Shown here in pieces: positions 43,776 through 53,862 of a stretch of 64,000 nucleotides of DNA (position 1 is the first letter of the stretch; every line of letters starts with the position of its first letter). This DNA comes from an uncultured bacterium (GTDB taxonomy: Bacteria > Bacteroidota > Bacteroidia > Bacteroidales > Bacteroidaceae): assembly GCA_905214625.1 (NCBI GenBank), contig CAJMMQ010000011.1:1-64000 (forward strand), in the 5' to 3' direction. The position numbers and the translations under genes are program-made. Below the pieces are notes generated by a model, which saw nothing but the letters and a program-made list of their open reading frames with translations, was not told the DNA's origin and did not search any database.

Positions 43776-46334
43776 TTAGAATGTCAGTCTCATCATAAGC
43801 CTTACACCATTCTTTGTGGCTGTTGGCAAGTGATTATAGTTGAGACGGTGGACATACTGGATATGGATTATTTTAAAGATGTTGTGTATTCCGGCGATAA
43901 GTTCTATGTACGGGCGTTTGTTGTCCATTATGTACGAACCTTCTGGAAACTCCATGAGTGTACCGTCACCTGCATTCGCTGCCAATGTTGGATTGTTTTT
44001 GTCGGTAAGTGTTCCCCACAGGCATTTAATGCCTAACCACTCACGCCATTTAAGTTTCTTTAGTAGAGGTATTCGGTTGAATATTTTTCCGTTCAAGTCC
44101 CATGACACGTCAAGACTTGCGTATCTGTCGTTAAGAAACTCCATGTTGTTAATCATGTTGAATGTCTCGTCGCTGATGATGTATGACAGGTTGGCGGCCG
44201 GCATTATGAGCAACGGGAACGGCACCTTGTTCCACTGTATGCCGCCTTTGGCCAGAATATCTATCTTGCCCCAGCTGTTAAGCCATAGGCGCTTGTATAT
44301 GCTTGCTTCGGTAAAGTTATAGTCATAGTCGCCTCCGAGGAATCCTTTTATACCTGTTGTATGCGACAATGTAAATACTGGAGCATCGAGATTTACGGGC
44401 AGGCGGCGCTGCTTGGTGTTGATGAACGTTTCGCCCGGAGCGTAGCGCAGTTCGATACGTGCCTCGGTTGTCCTGAATTTTCCCTGTCCGTTCATGGCAT
44501 TTTCCATGCCGACCATAGACAAAGGCTTGAAGAAGAGGTCGCCACAGGCTTCATTCTCTTCTGTCTTCAGACTTATGGTTGTTCTGAATCCCCATTCCTC
44601 TTCACGTTCGAACGATAGCTGTTGGCGGTTGTAGAACATCATCTTTTCAACCTTTGTCCATTTCAGGGCCGTAAACACATTATCCTTGTCGGTGTGCATA
44701 AACTTGTCTGAAGGTGAACACACGTCGTAGGTGGAAGTGAATGTTAGGGTGCGTTTAGGGAATTCTCGTGGGAGATATTCCTTTTTGTTGAACGAATATG
44801 TAAGCTCTCCCTTATAATAGTTTTTATGACTGTCCCATCCGCGTGCGTAATATCCCGACAAAAACCAGTGAGGGTTAAGGTTGGCTGTGGTCTGTGCGCT
44901 GATTCGCGTGCGCACTCCGTCGATGAAGTTGGAGCTTATCATTGTGTTTATAGGACCAATGTCAACCTTGCTCGGATGGTTCTGACTTCCAGTTTCAACA
45001 AAGTTCTCGATGAATGCCTTTACGCCAAAGATAATATATTTGAAGGCTTTCTGCTGGCTGAGGTTGTTTATGAACGCATCCATGGAACTTTCGCTCTTAG
45101 TCAGCTCAACGCTTCTGTATCTGTCCCAGAATGCTTCGTCGCGCATCATGGCGTTCGACTCGTGCAGCACTTTCGTCTTACCTTTAAACAGTTTGTCCGG
45201 CAGTTCGTCGAAAGCATAATCGCTCATTCTTGTAGTTCGTATTACGATGGCTTTGGTCAGGAATTTTGCTATTGACATTTCTACGAACATGTCGTCGGTT
45301 GTCAAAGCCCATTCTCCTTCAGGCAGCCGGGTGTATTCTTGGATGATTTGAAGATTGTCTACAAAGTTGACGTCGCTCTTTTTCGGCAGCGTAAGGTTGC
45401 AGCGCTTTACGTGCAGTGTAGAGTCGGCCAGAATCCATATTTCGCCTCTGAATCCGAAGTCCTGCTGGTTGTTGGGCAAGAACTGCAGATGGAAACATTT
45501 GTCTCTGTCAACATACACCGTGTCGACAATATAGTAGCGATAGAATGATATGGCGTCTTTGCCTATAGGACTGGTGAACGGATATTGCAGAAGCCGGATT
45601 TGGTCGTCATAGAGGTCTACATCTGTAAATACGTCTTTAAGAACGTTGTTCAGGATGTCTCCCGTTTCAATCAGGTCGTTTACGCCTGATGAGCTTTGGC
45701 CCATAATTATGCTCTTTTCCGTTTTCGGGTCTTTTCTGTAAATATTTCTTGTAACAGTCTCGTCAACAGACAGAGGCAGTATAAGTTTATTGTTGTACGG
45801 ACATGTTTCTATCTGGTTTATCAGCCATTTTTTCTTTTTCAGCTTCTCGTTCTCCAGTTCGGTTGGTTTTATGTCGTTTATGGCGAGTGTTATTTTCTGA
45901 TATTTGTTAAACTGATAATAGTCGTGGTTGGCAAGGTCGGTGCGTTTTTTCGCCGCAATAACACGCTTCATCAGCTCAACGGCCGGATTATTCTTACGGC
46001 TGTATTTGCTGCGCTTCGACTTTACGGTAACACCTTTCAGCTGTTTGGTGTCGGTCTTTAGTGTTATCCTCATTTCAGAGGGTGTGTTAGGCCCAATCAG
46101 AATTGTTAGCTCCTGATAACCCACAGCACTGAAAGTAAGCTTTTCGCCGTTAAGACGTTTTATAGAGAAACGTCCGTAGGCATTTCCCGACGTTGCAATT
46201 TTCTCTTTCTTATATTGCACGCTTGGAAACGGAATGGTGTCGCCCGTGGCTTCTTCAACTACAACACCCGTTATTGTTTGTGCACCTACAGCCTGGGATA
46301 ATATTAATAGAAATAAAATCAGAATTTTTTTCAT
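43776..46334 (-). CDS. DUF5686 and carboxypeptidase-like regulatory domain protein
   Basis: This 852-residue outer-membrane protein starts at the ATG at 46334 (MKKILILFLLILSQAVGAQ, signal peptide). A carboxypeptidase regulatory-like domain (about 20-105) precedes DUF5686, a large predicted beta-barrel domain (about 130-852), ending in the aromatic RLMMRLTF. DUF5686 proteins are Bacteroidetes-specific, of unknown function, and may act in outer-membrane assembly or uptake. The gene is separated from the HAD gene upstream by 68 bases. Confidence 0.9.
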   Translation of the reverse strand: MKKILILFLLILSQAVGAQTITGVVVEEATGDTIPFPSVQYKKEKIATSGNAYGRFSIKRLNGEKLTFSAVGYQELTILIGPNTPSEMRITLKTDTKQLKGVTVKSKRSKYSRKNNPAVELMKRVIAAKKRTDLANHDYYQFNKYQKITLAINDIKPTELENEKLKKKKWLINQIETCPYNNKLILPLSVDETVTRNIYRKDPKTEKSIIMGQSSSGVNDLIETGDILNNVLKDVFTDVDLYDDQIRLLQYPFTSPIGKDAISFYRYYIVDTVYVDRDKCFHLQFLPNNQQDFGFRGEIWILADSTLHVKRCNLTLPKKSDVNFVDNLQIIQEYTRLPEGEWALTTDDMFVEMSIAKFLTKAIVIRTTRMSDYAFDELPDKLFKGKTKVLHESNAMMRDEAFWDRYRSVELTKSESSMDAFINNLSQQKAFKYIIFGVKAFIENFVETGSQNHPSKVDIGPINTMISSNFIDGVRTRISAQTTANLNPHWFLSGYYARGWDSHKNYYKGELTYSFNKKEYLPREFPKRTLTFTSTYDVCSPSDKFMHTDKDNVFTALKWTKVEKMMFYNRQQLSFEREEEWGFRTTISLKTEENEACGDLFFKPLSMVGMENAMNGQGKFRTTEARIELRYAPGETFINTKQRRLPVNLDAPVFTLSHTTGIKGFLGGDYDYNFTEASIYKRLWLNSWGKIDILAKGGIQWNKVPFPLLIMPAANLSYIISDETFNMINNMEFLNDRYASLDVSWDLNGKIFNRIPLLKKLKWREWLGIKCLWGTLTDKNNPTLAANAGDGTLMEFPEGSYIMDNKRPYIELIAGIHNIFKIIHIQYVHRLNYNHLPTATKNGVRLMMRLTF

Positions 46335-46402
46335 TCTATGACTTTTCTGTTTTTTTGAAGCGTTGTCGTATTTATTGTATAAAGGCATCAGTGTCCTTGT
46401 AG

Positions 46403-47101
46403 TTATAGAATCTGACTTAAATCTGTTATAATCTTGTCAGGTATGGTCTCATCATATTGTTCGTCGGTCCAGCCTTCGCCTTTGAACCATATTGTCTTGC
46501 AGCCGGCTTTCTTGGCTGGTGTAATGTCCTTATAGAAGCTGTCGCCCACCACGGTTGTATCGGCAGGATTTAGCTTCAGTGCCTCAACGCCGAGTGTGAA
46601 TATGCGCGAGTCGGGCTTGCGTATGCCAACAACGGCCGATTCGATTATTTTCAGGAACAGGCTGTCGAGTCCGAACTCTTTTAGCACTACGCTTATGTTT
46701 CCGTAAAAGTTGCTGACGAGCACCATCGGATGGCCGTCGTGTATCTGTCTGAGCACCTCGCGGCTGTGGCCGGTTTCGCGTTTTACTTCTTCATAGAGGT
46801 CTTCCAGTATGCTTTTATGGCTTATGGCATAATCGTTTTCAGAGACGTTCCAGTAGCCTTCAGACATCAGATACTCCATTTCTATTCTCAGTTTTGTCTC
46901 CAGAGTCTTGTGGAATGTGTATTCCGGCTGTATTACAGGATGCGAGCCGAGTGTGCGTTCGGCATGAACATAAGCCTCGCGAAACTGCTCTTCAGTTACA
47001 GGTATGTTGTGGCGGCAGTAAGCATGCCAAAGCACTTTGCCCCAATGGCGGCCAGCCGTGTCGAGAGTTCCGCCGTAGTCGAAGATATATCCCTTTGTCA
47101 T
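46403..47101 (-). CDS. HAD family hydrolase-like protein
   Basis: This 232-residue protein has motif I FDYGGTLDT (about 8-16), motif II VSNFY (about 133-137) and motif III/IV VVGDSFYKDITPAKKAGCKT (about 191-210). The second aspartate of the DxDxT signature is replaced by Gly, as in some non-phosphatase HAD subfamilies, so phosphatase activity is uncertain. It overlaps the CDP-alcohol phosphatidyltransferase gene by 4 bases and belongs to a four-gene cluster through 49581. Confidence 0.88.
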   Translation of the reverse strand: MTKGYIFDYGGTLDTAGRHWGKVLWHAYCRHNIPVTEEQFREAYVHAERTLGSHPVIQPEYTFHKTLETKLRIEMEYLMSEGYWNVSENDYAISHKSILEDLYEEVKRETGHSREVLRQIHDGHPMVLVSNFYGNISVVLKEFGLDSLFLKIIESAVVGIRKPDSRIFTLGVEALKLNPADTTVVGDSFYKDITPAKKAGCKTIWFKGEGWTDEQYDETIPDKIITDLSQIL

Positions 47102-48033
47102 TGAATCTTTTTTGTAATTTTTTTACACAGACTTTCGTGCTTTTTGTGCATGTAGATGTAAAGAATGTTCATCAGAGTGATTTCTATTATCATGTAGACC
47201 CACGGACAGTTGAGCAGACATGTAACGTAGATACATATTGCACGTGTGTTGAAAGTCAGTATGTTTGTGTATTTCATCAGAGGCCGGCTGCCGTCGAGAA
47301 ACTCGTTGCGTATTTCTGCCGGTATGAGCGATGCGCTGCCGTATTTGTCTTTCATGGCTTTTACCATTTTCTGGAATGCCGGCGAGCGCTTTTCCTGGCT
47401 TTTGCAGTAGTTGGCATAGTTGTAGTAGAACAGATGCTCGAACAAGGCTCCGCGCTTGGGTAGCGACTTGTATATTTTTATCTGACTTGCATAGGTGTCG
47501 AGCTCGCTTCCTTCTTTGCCTTTGAGGAAGTACAGGTGTATCTGCCGGTAATAGTCGGCAAGCGAACTCTGTGGTGAGTGGCACATCACTCCTGATATGA
47601 GAGCCAGCACCCATATCCACACTCCCCAATGAATGTCAAGCCCTGGTATGATCTGCCATGTCATTCGGTATGCGAGGGCTACGTATATGGCAAAAAACCA
47701 CAAGTCTCCTGAAAATCCGTCGAGCACTCTGCCCAAAAGGGTCTTCTGTCCGGTGAGCCGTGCAAGCTGTCCGTCGGTTGAGTCGCAGAAGTTGGCAAAC
47801 ATCAGCAGCACTATACCGGCTATGTTGTGCATGAGGTCGGTATATGAGAACATCCAGCCGGCACCTGCGCCCAGAAATATAGATAATATGGTTATTGCAT
47901 TGGGATGAACGCCCAGCTTTTTCCACATGAGGGCGAACATCAGTCCTATGGGACGTGTGAAATGCACGTCGAGCCATTCTTCTGTATCTTGTGATTTTAG
48001 TGATGCGTTGAGCATCTCCTTAAAATTGCTCAT
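47098..48033 (-). CDS. CDP-alcohol phosphatidyltransferase family protein
   Basis: This 311-residue integral membrane enzyme has the family signature D-x2-DG-x2-AR-x8-G-x3-D-x3-D, seen as DSTDGQLARL and then GRVLDGFSGD (about 84-110). It transfers a phospho-alcohol from a CDP-carrier to an acceptor alcohol, as in phospholipid or ether-lipid synthesis. With a nucleotidyltransferase and an ATP-grasp protein upstream, it probably uses a CDP-activated small molecule made by that nucleotidyltransferase. The product is unknown. Confidence 0.9.
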   Translation of the reverse strand: MSNFKEMLNASLKSQDTEEWLDVHFTRPIGLMFALMWKKLGVHPNAITILSIFLGAGAGWMFSYTDLMHNIAGIVLLMFANFCDSTDGQLARLTGQKTLLGRVLDGFSGDLWFFAIYVALAYRMTWQIIPGLDIHWGVWIWVLALISGVMCHSPQSSLADYYRQIHLYFLKGKEGSELDTYASQIKIYKSLPKRGALFEHLFYYNYANYCKSQEKRSPAFQKMVKAMKDKYGSASLIPAEIRNEFLDGSRPLMKYTNILTFNTRAICIYVTCLLNCPWVYMIIEITLMNILYIYMHKKHESLCKKITKKIQ

Positions 48034-48058
48034 AAGTTTCTTTTTCTTTTTTATAACG

Positions 48059-48856
48059 TTACATCTTTTTGCAGATTAGCTCTGCCATTGCCTCGGCGGC
48101 CTCATTTCGGCATCTTGAAAAACTGGGCCAGTCGTTGAAGTCGATGATGGCATACGAGCCGTCTTCGCGTATTATGCAGTCGCCGCCGTAGATGTCGATG
48201 TTTATCAGCGATGCTGCTTTCTCCGCGTCGGCCTTAAGCCTGTGTGTGTCGAATTTATAATGCGCGGGCTTGCCGTTTACAAGCTCGTCGCCGAATTTCG
48301 ACACGCCGTCGTCGCCGGGATAATATGTCTTGAAAAACTCTGTTCTCTTTACGCCGTAGAATTTCACCAAGTCGCCTCTTACGTGCGCCGTTACAACCAC
48401 ATGTGTCAGCCCTCTTGCCGCAAATGCTTTCATCTTGAGGTCTCTTTCTTCCTCGTCGGCGGCAAACACCACGTCGTCTTTGCTTTGGGCAGACTCGTCT
48501 CCGCGTTTCAGCCAGTAGCCATAGTCGCCTTTTAGCGGTGCCACGGGTATGCCGTTGCTGCGCATCACGTGGTCAATATTGGCCCTGGCGCATGCTCTCA
48601 CGCCTTCGGGCGAGTTTATGATCAGAGTGCCTTGCCTCTGTTCTTTTTCAAGAAGTTTCAGCGTTGACTCCAGGCGTCCCATGGTCAGTATTACGTCGGC
48701 ACATCCGCTTTCGCACAGCTGTTCCTCTTTTACGGCTGTTATTTCGTGCCCTTTGGCCCGCAGCCTTGAGCATACGGCATCCATTATGGCCTTGTCTTTT
48801 TCAACGGAGTTAGGTGAGAACTTTTCTGCGCGGTATATGGCTAACACCTTCTTCAT
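48059..48856 (-). CDS. ATP-grasp-like (RimK-type) protein
   Basis: This 265-residue protein has ATP-grasp features: a nucleotide-binding middle (NSPEGVRACARANIDHVMRS, about 82-101) and the metal-binding C-terminal motif DIYGGDCIIREDGSYAIIDF with NDWPSF (about 225-250). Such enzymes ligate an acid to an amine or thiol. Its ATG overlaps the nucleotidyltransferase stop by 4 bases, and 25 bases separate it from the CDP-alcohol transferase gene. The family assignment is moderate and the substrate unknown. Confidence 0.75.
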   Translation of the reverse strand: MKKVLAIYRAEKFSPNSVEKDKAIMDAVCSRLRAKGHEITAVKEEQLCESGCADVILTMGRLESTLKLLEKEQRQGTLIINSPEGVRACARANIDHVMRSNGIPVAPLKGDYGYWLKRGDESAQSKDDVVFAADEEERDLKMKAFAARGLTHVVVTAHVRGDLVKFYGVKRTEFFKTYYPGDDGVSKFGDELVNGKPAHYKFDTHRLKADAEKAASLINIDIYGGDCIIREDGSYAIIDFNDWPSFSRCRNEAAEAMAELICKKM

Positions 48857-49581
48857 GACTCTCCGTTCAAAAACTTTTCGGCCTTGGCTATGTCGCCGGC
48901 GTGGTCAATGTCGAGCACTTTGCTGAAGAGCCTGGCTTTCAGGCGGCATCCAGCAGCCACGAGCGCGCGCTGAAAGTTGCGCATGCGGCTGTCTCCGCGT
49001 TCTATACACTGTCGCAGTACGGTTATGGCTCCGGGAGTCAGTCCGTATATTCCGCCAGAAATAAGCTTGCAGCTGTTCTGTACGTCAAAGAATCCGGTTA
49101 TGTTCATGTCGCCGTCAGTGCTTACATACAGCGGTTTCTCGTCATCTATAAAGTCGGTTACGCCCATCATGCCGTCGGCAGTTCCGCTTTCAGTGCATTG
49201 TGCAAACTCTTTTATATATTGTGCAAACTCTTCCTCGCGGAATATAGTGTCTACCGTGGTCAGGCAGAACGGTCCGTCTTCAAGATATTTGCTTATTTCG
49301 TAAAAGCTGTGCATGGAGCTTGGCGTGCTTTTCACTATGTATTCAAGCGGCACGCTCTTTCCGTCGAGTCCTTTTTCTTTCAGCTCTGTCAGGTGTTGGC
49401 TTACGGCAGTCATGTTGCTGTTGCAGATTATGATTATTTTTTCGGCGTTGTTATCCATGAACACATGTATAAGCCGGTCAATCAGGCAAACACCGTTGAC
49501 CTTGACCAGAGGTTTGGGGGCATTTATTCCCTCTTTTGCCAGCCGTGAACCTTCGCCGGCGGCAATGATAGCATATTTCAT
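48853..49581 (-). CDS. NTP transferase (sugar- or alcohol-phosphate nucleotidyltransferase)
   Basis: This 242-residue enzyme starts with the glucose-1-phosphate thymidylyltransferase-like motif IIAAGEGSRLAKEGINAPKP (about 5-24), including the GEGSR loop and a lysine. It has a single nucleotidyltransferase domain. It probably activates a phosphorylated small molecule as an NDP- or CDP-derivative for the CDP-alcohol transferase in the same cluster. Whether the substrate is a sugar, glycerol, choline-like compound or phosphonate is not clear. First gene of the cluster; starts at an ATG at 49581. Confidence 0.88.
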   Translation of the reverse strand: MKYAIIAAGEGSRLAKEGINAPKPLVKVNGVCLIDRLIHVFMDNNAEKIIIICNSNMTAVSQHLTELKEKGLDGKSVPLEYIVKSTPSSMHSFYEISKYLEDGPFCLTTVDTIFREEEFAQYIKEFAQCTESGTADGMMGVTDFIDDEKPLYVSTDGDMNITGFFDVQNSCKLISGGIYGLTPGAITVLRQCIERGDSRMRNFQRALVAAGCRLKARLFSKVLDIDHAGDIAKAEKFLNGES

Positions 49582-50635
49582 AAAGATATCTTTTTACTCA
49601 ATGAGTGCGCAAAGTTAGCCATTATTGGTGAAAACTGAAAACTTTTTAGTGTATTTTTGTTTTTGCCTAAAGGTTATGATTACAATATTTTAGACGCTTT
49701 TTTGCCACAAATGCACCTAAAAATAATGTGTTTGAATGTCTCTGTGGCTTTTATCGTATATCTGTGGCATTAATAAAATTTAATATGTTGGCATGCCGGT
49801 TACGGCCGTTTGTTCTGTTTGTTGCTTCTTTTGGTGATATGGCTGGTGTCCGGATACATAATGTATAATTATGTGTGACTGGCGGTATTGTTGCGACTTG
49901 CCATGTGCCATCTTGTAAATTGTCTGACTTATAATGCTAGCAAAGTGTCAGGCGGATTATGTATGGATTTTTATGCGAAATAGAAATCGAATGGCTGTAA
50001 TACCAGCCTTTTCGGTAAAGGATGTTTACAAAACGCCATGAAAATCGTGTTTCTTTTTACAAAAACAGGCGTTTTATCGTCCAAAAAGCCTCATGTCAGC
50101 CTTCTAAAGCAGCGAGTTTACCATGCAGTTTGTGCCCTTTTGCATAGGTTTTATGGCTTGATTTGTTGCACATATTATTGCAGAAGGTGCTAATGTGTTG
50201 GCTGCATGGACTTTTCATTTGCACACAATTTCTGTGTTATTTCCGGCCAAATGATTTTGATTTTCAAATATTATGATTCTGGAGCGTCAACAAAAATCAG
50301 AAAGAAAGCATACGGGCGTATATTGTTTCATTCTGCTGTAAAACAAATAATTGGTTCGAAAATCAAGACTGGTAAATCCTAATTGTGCAAATAATGCGCA
50401 CGAAACGTAAGTCACGGCCGGCAGGATTCCGCCGTCTCTTGGCTTCGCCAATGCATGCAACTTGCGCATCTGTATTTTTACTGACAGAATTTTATTTATG
50501 TATCTGTCAGTCCGTATTCCGGAGTCATGGCAGGCTAAGGCGTGACAAAACGGACTGGCAGATGTCAGAAATATGCTCTTCTGCGCCGAAATTCATAATG
50601 GATGGCGCGGTCTTCTGTTAACGGCTAACTTGAAT
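49582..50635. other. Gene-free intergenic stretch with hairpins
   Basis: No reading frame here is credible. It holds AAAACGCC/GGCGTTTT arms (50030-50037 and 50068-50075) and a 13-bp imperfect stem, TCTGTCAGTCCGT and ACGGACTGGCAGA (about 50502-50566), that might be a terminator for the GIN-domain gene. Otherwise it is low-complexity AT-rich sequence. Confidence 0.5.
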
Positions 50636-51379
50636 TTATCTTACGTTTACGCTTCCCGATCCGGTTACATGCTCATCATGCTCTTTCACTTTGCCGTGAA
50701 TGTCGATAGAGCCAGAGCCGGTTATTTTGCTTTTCGCGTAGCCTATGTTGGCTTCGCTCAGCTCGATGGAGCCCGAACCGGTGATGTTGCCGGTAACGTT
50801 TTTTATTGTAGATTTACTGATGCTTATTGAGCCTGAACCCGGAATGTTCATGTCGCTTAGTGCCGTAGTGAGGCCGCCTATCTCAATGCTTCCGCTTCCC
50901 ACGACGCTTATTGACGATTGATCGCATATTATGCTGCCGATTGCAATGTTGCCGCTTCCGGTTATTTTCAGTTTAATCCTGTCGGTGTCAATGCTTTCCT
51001 TTGCGCAGAAATTGCCGGAGCCGACAACATACACACCCCTTATGTTTGGCGAAGTAACATAAACTTTAACCCCATTGCGCGGATTGCTCAGCAGAGACAT
51101 CAGCGATAAGTTTTTTGACTTTTCTCTGATATGCAGCGTGTTGTCCTTGCTGTATATATTCATCCGTTTAATGTCTTCCTCGTCTCCTGATACTTTTACG
51201 GAAGTTTTGGCTCCTTGTATGAAGTAAACGTCGTTTCTGCCTTCAACGCTTATGTCGGTAAAGTCGTTCACGCTTATGTTTCTGTCTACATGAATGTAGC
51301 TGTCTTTTACGGTCTTTTCCGTATTGCATGCCTGCAGCGCGGCGGCCATCAATGGTAATAATAACAGTTTGATTTTCAT
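50636..51379 (-). CDS. GIN (DUF2807) domain lipoprotein
   Basis: This 247-residue protein starts at the ATG at 51379 (MKIKLLLLPLMAAALQAC, lipobox LQAC); upstream in-frame residues are not a plausible start. The rest is a right-handed beta-helix-like GIN/DUF2807 domain with many VxGSGxI repeats (for example VVGSGNF, ITGSGNIAIGS, VTGSGSVNV). These are auto-transporter or adhesin-like in form, and the function is unknown. The repeats end at the stop itself. Confidence 0.9.
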   Translation of the reverse strand: MKIKLLLLPLMAAALQACNTEKTVKDSYIHVDRNISVNDFTDISVEGRNDVYFIQGAKTSVKVSGDEEDIKRMNIYSKDNTLHIREKSKNLSLMSLLSNPRNGVKVYVTSPNIRGVYVVGSGNFCAKESIDTDRIKLKITGSGNIAIGSIICDQSSISVVGSGSIEIGGLTTALSDMNIPGSGSISISKSTIKNVTGNITGSGSIELSEANIGYAKSKITGSGSIDIHGKVKEHDEHVTGSGSVNVR

Positions 51380-51499
51380 ATTCTTTATATTTTTATTTTT
51401 TTGTCTTATATCAATAAGACGTAATAACCGTTTAAAAGGTTGCGCACAGACTAATTTTTTTAAGAATAAAATATATTCCGGCAGATGAATATTAAAGCA

Positions 51500-51543
51500 A
51501 ACCAAGGTTGGCAACGGCCGTAAGGCCTGCACCAACCTTGGTT
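51500..51543 (-). terminator. Terminator of the phosphate transporter gene
   Basis: AACCAAGGTTGG (51500-51511) pairs perfectly with CCAACCTTGGTT (51532-51543), with an inner GGCC hairpin. It lies 30 bases past the stop at 51573; the T-tract is weak (GCTTTAATATT). Confidence 0.7.
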
Positions 51544-51572
51544 TAAACAGTCTTGATTATCTGAGAATATTA

Positions 51573-53819
51573 TTATTGTCTTTCTTCAAGAAACTTTCTT
51601 GCGGCGCGCAGCTGATGTCGCATTATGCTGACAAACTCCTGGCTCTCCTGCAGAATGTTGAGATAGAGCAGCGACACTTTCAGGTTTGTGCTGTTGTCCT
51701 GATACATGTGGTCTATTACATTCTTGCGCATTGAGGACAGCTCGTCCTTAAGTTCTTCTGCTATGGATAGAGTATCCTGATACAGGTCATATCTGTTTGT
51801 CGATATCATCTGCTCGGTGTGGCTCATCAGTTCGCTTATCTTGCGGCGCACGCTTTCAAGTTCGTCAAGATAAACTTTCGGCAGCGGGTTGAAGTTGTTG
51901 TCAACATGCTCCTTTATCGGGTCGAGCATACGCTTCAGGCAGTAGATAAACTGCTGGCTGCTGTTGGCTCCCAGATGGAACCATGTGTTGCGCTCGATGG
52001 CTATGTCTCCCGGTATGCGTCTCATAGCCAGAAGCTCCTTGCGGCGGAATTTCTTCAGCTGCGACTGCTCTTCCTTCAGTGCGTTTCCGCAGTGGCGAAG
52101 TTCGCGCAGGCTCTCGTTGCTTATGCCTTCAACAATGCGGTTATACTGCTCTAGGGCAAATTTCGTTACAAAGCTCTGTGTGCGGGCTACGTGCTTTGAG
52201 AGCAAGTCCCATACGATTTCTTTGTCCTTTGTCCTCATCATCAGCTGGAACACATCGTCTTTCTTTTCTTCCTTCACCTTCTTTGAGTAATTGCGGTTGC
52301 TTCTCCAAAGCAGGTAGATGTCGAGAATCATGAACGCTATCATCACGACGAAACCTCCGAAATGCATCAGGGCGCAAACTATGGCGCACACGGCAAAGGC
52401 AACGCCGGCTGTTACGAACCATCCGCCGATTACTGATATAACACCCGTTACGCGGAACACGGCACTCTCGCGGCTCCATGCGCGGTCGGCAAGCGAGCTA
52501 CCCATGGCAACCATAAATGTAACGTATGTTGTTGAAAGGGGCAATTTATAGTTTGTTCCCACAACGATGAGCAATGCCGCCAGCACCAGATTTACTGCTG
52601 CGCGCACTTCGTCGAAAGCTGCGCCGTCTGCCAGTATTACTTCCTCTTTGTTGAACCTGTTGTCAACCCATTTCTGAATTTTTGTGGGAATTATCTTCGA
52701 CATGGTTCCGCCTACGTCTTGTGTGGCTCTTACCATACTGCGTGCAACGCGTGACGAACCGAACATCTCGTCGCCTTCATCCTGACGGCTCAGGTCAACG
52801 CTTGTCTTCACAACGTTCTGTGCCTTCTTTGATGTTGCCATTGCTATTATCATTATTATTCCGGCAATCAGGAGATAGAGCAGAGGGCTCTTGGATGATG
52901 TCATGAGTGAATCCATCATAAACGTGTCGTAGTTTCCGTGGCCGTTGGCAAGGAAGTCTTTTAGAGAGTCGAGACCGGCAAGAGGCACACCGATGAAGTT
53001 TACGAGGTCGTTGCCGGCGAAAGCCATTGCAAGGGCGAATGTACCGAGCAGCACAATGAGCTTGAACACGCTTATGCGCATAAGGTGAAGCACCTCCATG
53101 AGTATTGTTGATGCTATCAGCGTGACAATCATCAGCATTGATGTGTTTTCCTCAATCCATGTACGTGTCGAGTCGCTTATATAGGGTGAGGTGCCTACGC
53201 CTTTTATGAAGATAAAGTATGTAAGCGTTGTGAATGCTATGCCTCCGAATATGGCTATTGTGTAGCGCAGATGTTTCTTGTAGTTGAAAGTAAAAATCAC
53301 GCGTGATATCCACTGCACTATTATTCCGAAGAAGAAGGCTATTGCCACCGACACAAATATGGCGATGATTACGCTCAGGGCCTTGTCGCTGTTAAGCAGG
53401 TCATAGATTGTGAGCGACGGGTCGGCGTGCATCTTCATGATGGCCAATATGAATGTTCCTCCTAGAAGCTCGAACACAAGTGACACTGTGGTTGACGTAG
53501 GCATGCCGAGTGTGTTGAATACGTCAAGTATTATGACGTCTGTTACCATTACGGCAAGGAATATTGTCATCACTTCTTGAAAGGTGTAGTTCTCTGGCCT
53601 CATGATACCATGGCGTGCCACATCCATCATGCCCGAACTCATCAGGGCACCGATAAGTACACCAACAGACGCGACAATAAGCACTGTGCGGTATTTTGCC
53701 ACTTTAGCGCCTATTGCCGAGTTTAAAAAGTTTACAGCGTCGTTGCTGACGCCAACAAACAGGTCGAAGACTGCAAGCAGAAGCAGAAATGCGACAATTA
53801 AAAAATAAATTTCTGTCAT
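51573..53819 (-). CDS. Inorganic phosphate transporter, PiT family, with C-terminal cytoplasmic extension
   Basis: This 748-residue protein has two PiT repeats (about 1-150 and 380-500) with signature segments GVSNDAVNFLNSAIGAKVAK (about 23-42) and FAGNDLVNFIGVPLAG (about 266-281). Both contain the phosphate-binding (S/G)NDxxNF element. It has about ten membrane helices. After residue 510 comes a long helical cytoplasmic domain (to 748), like the DUF47/PhoU-type regulators usually encoded separately. The transporter is probably low-affinity and proton- or sodium-coupled. Upstream repeats suggest phosphate-linked control. Confidence 0.92.
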   Translation of the reverse strand: MTEIYFLIVAFLLLLAVFDLFVGVSNDAVNFLNSAIGAKVAKYRTVLIVASVGVLIGALMSSGMMDVARHGIMRPENYTFQEVMTIFLAVMVTDVIILDVFNTLGMPTSTTVSLVFELLGGTFILAIMKMHADPSLTIYDLLNSDKALSVIIAIFVSVAIAFFFGIIVQWISRVIFTFNYKKHLRYTIAIFGGIAFTTLTYFIFIKGVGTSPYISDSTRTWIEENTSMLMIVTLIASTILMEVLHLMRISVFKLIVLLGTFALAMAFAGNDLVNFIGVPLAGLDSLKDFLANGHGNYDTFMMDSLMTSSKSPLLYLLIAGIIMIIAMATSKKAQNVVKTSVDLSRQDEGDEMFGSSRVARSMVRATQDVGGTMSKIIPTKIQKWVDNRFNKEEVILADGAAFDEVRAAVNLVLAALLIVVGTNYKLPLSTTYVTFMVAMGSSLADRAWSRESAVFRVTGVISVIGGWFVTAGVAFAVCAIVCALMHFGGFVVMIAFMILDIYLLWRSNRNYSKKVKEEKKDDVFQLMMRTKDKEIVWDLLSKHVARTQSFVTKFALEQYNRIVEGISNESLRELRHCGNALKEEQSQLKKFRRKELLAMRRIPGDIAIERNTWFHLGANSSQQFIYCLKRMLDPIKEHVDNNFNPLPKVYLDELESVRRKISELMSHTEQMISTNRYDLYQDTLSIAEELKDELSSMRKNVIDHMYQDNSTNLKVSLLYLNILQESQEFVSIMRHQLRAARKFLEERQ

Positions 53820-53862
53820 AAACTGTTTTTTGTTATGAGTAATTCTGTTTTATTTTACGCTG

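Noticed and set aside
49800..50560. tRNA or small structured RNA in the long gap before the GIN-domain gene
   Set aside because: No tRNA cloverleaf or GTTCRA loop could be assembled and no promoter-terminator pair brackets the stems seen.
50385..50621. 78-codon plus-strand frame in the 49.6-50.6 kb gap
   Set aside because: No homology pattern, no good start and overlap with the inverted-repeat stem near 50502-50566; treated as noncoding.
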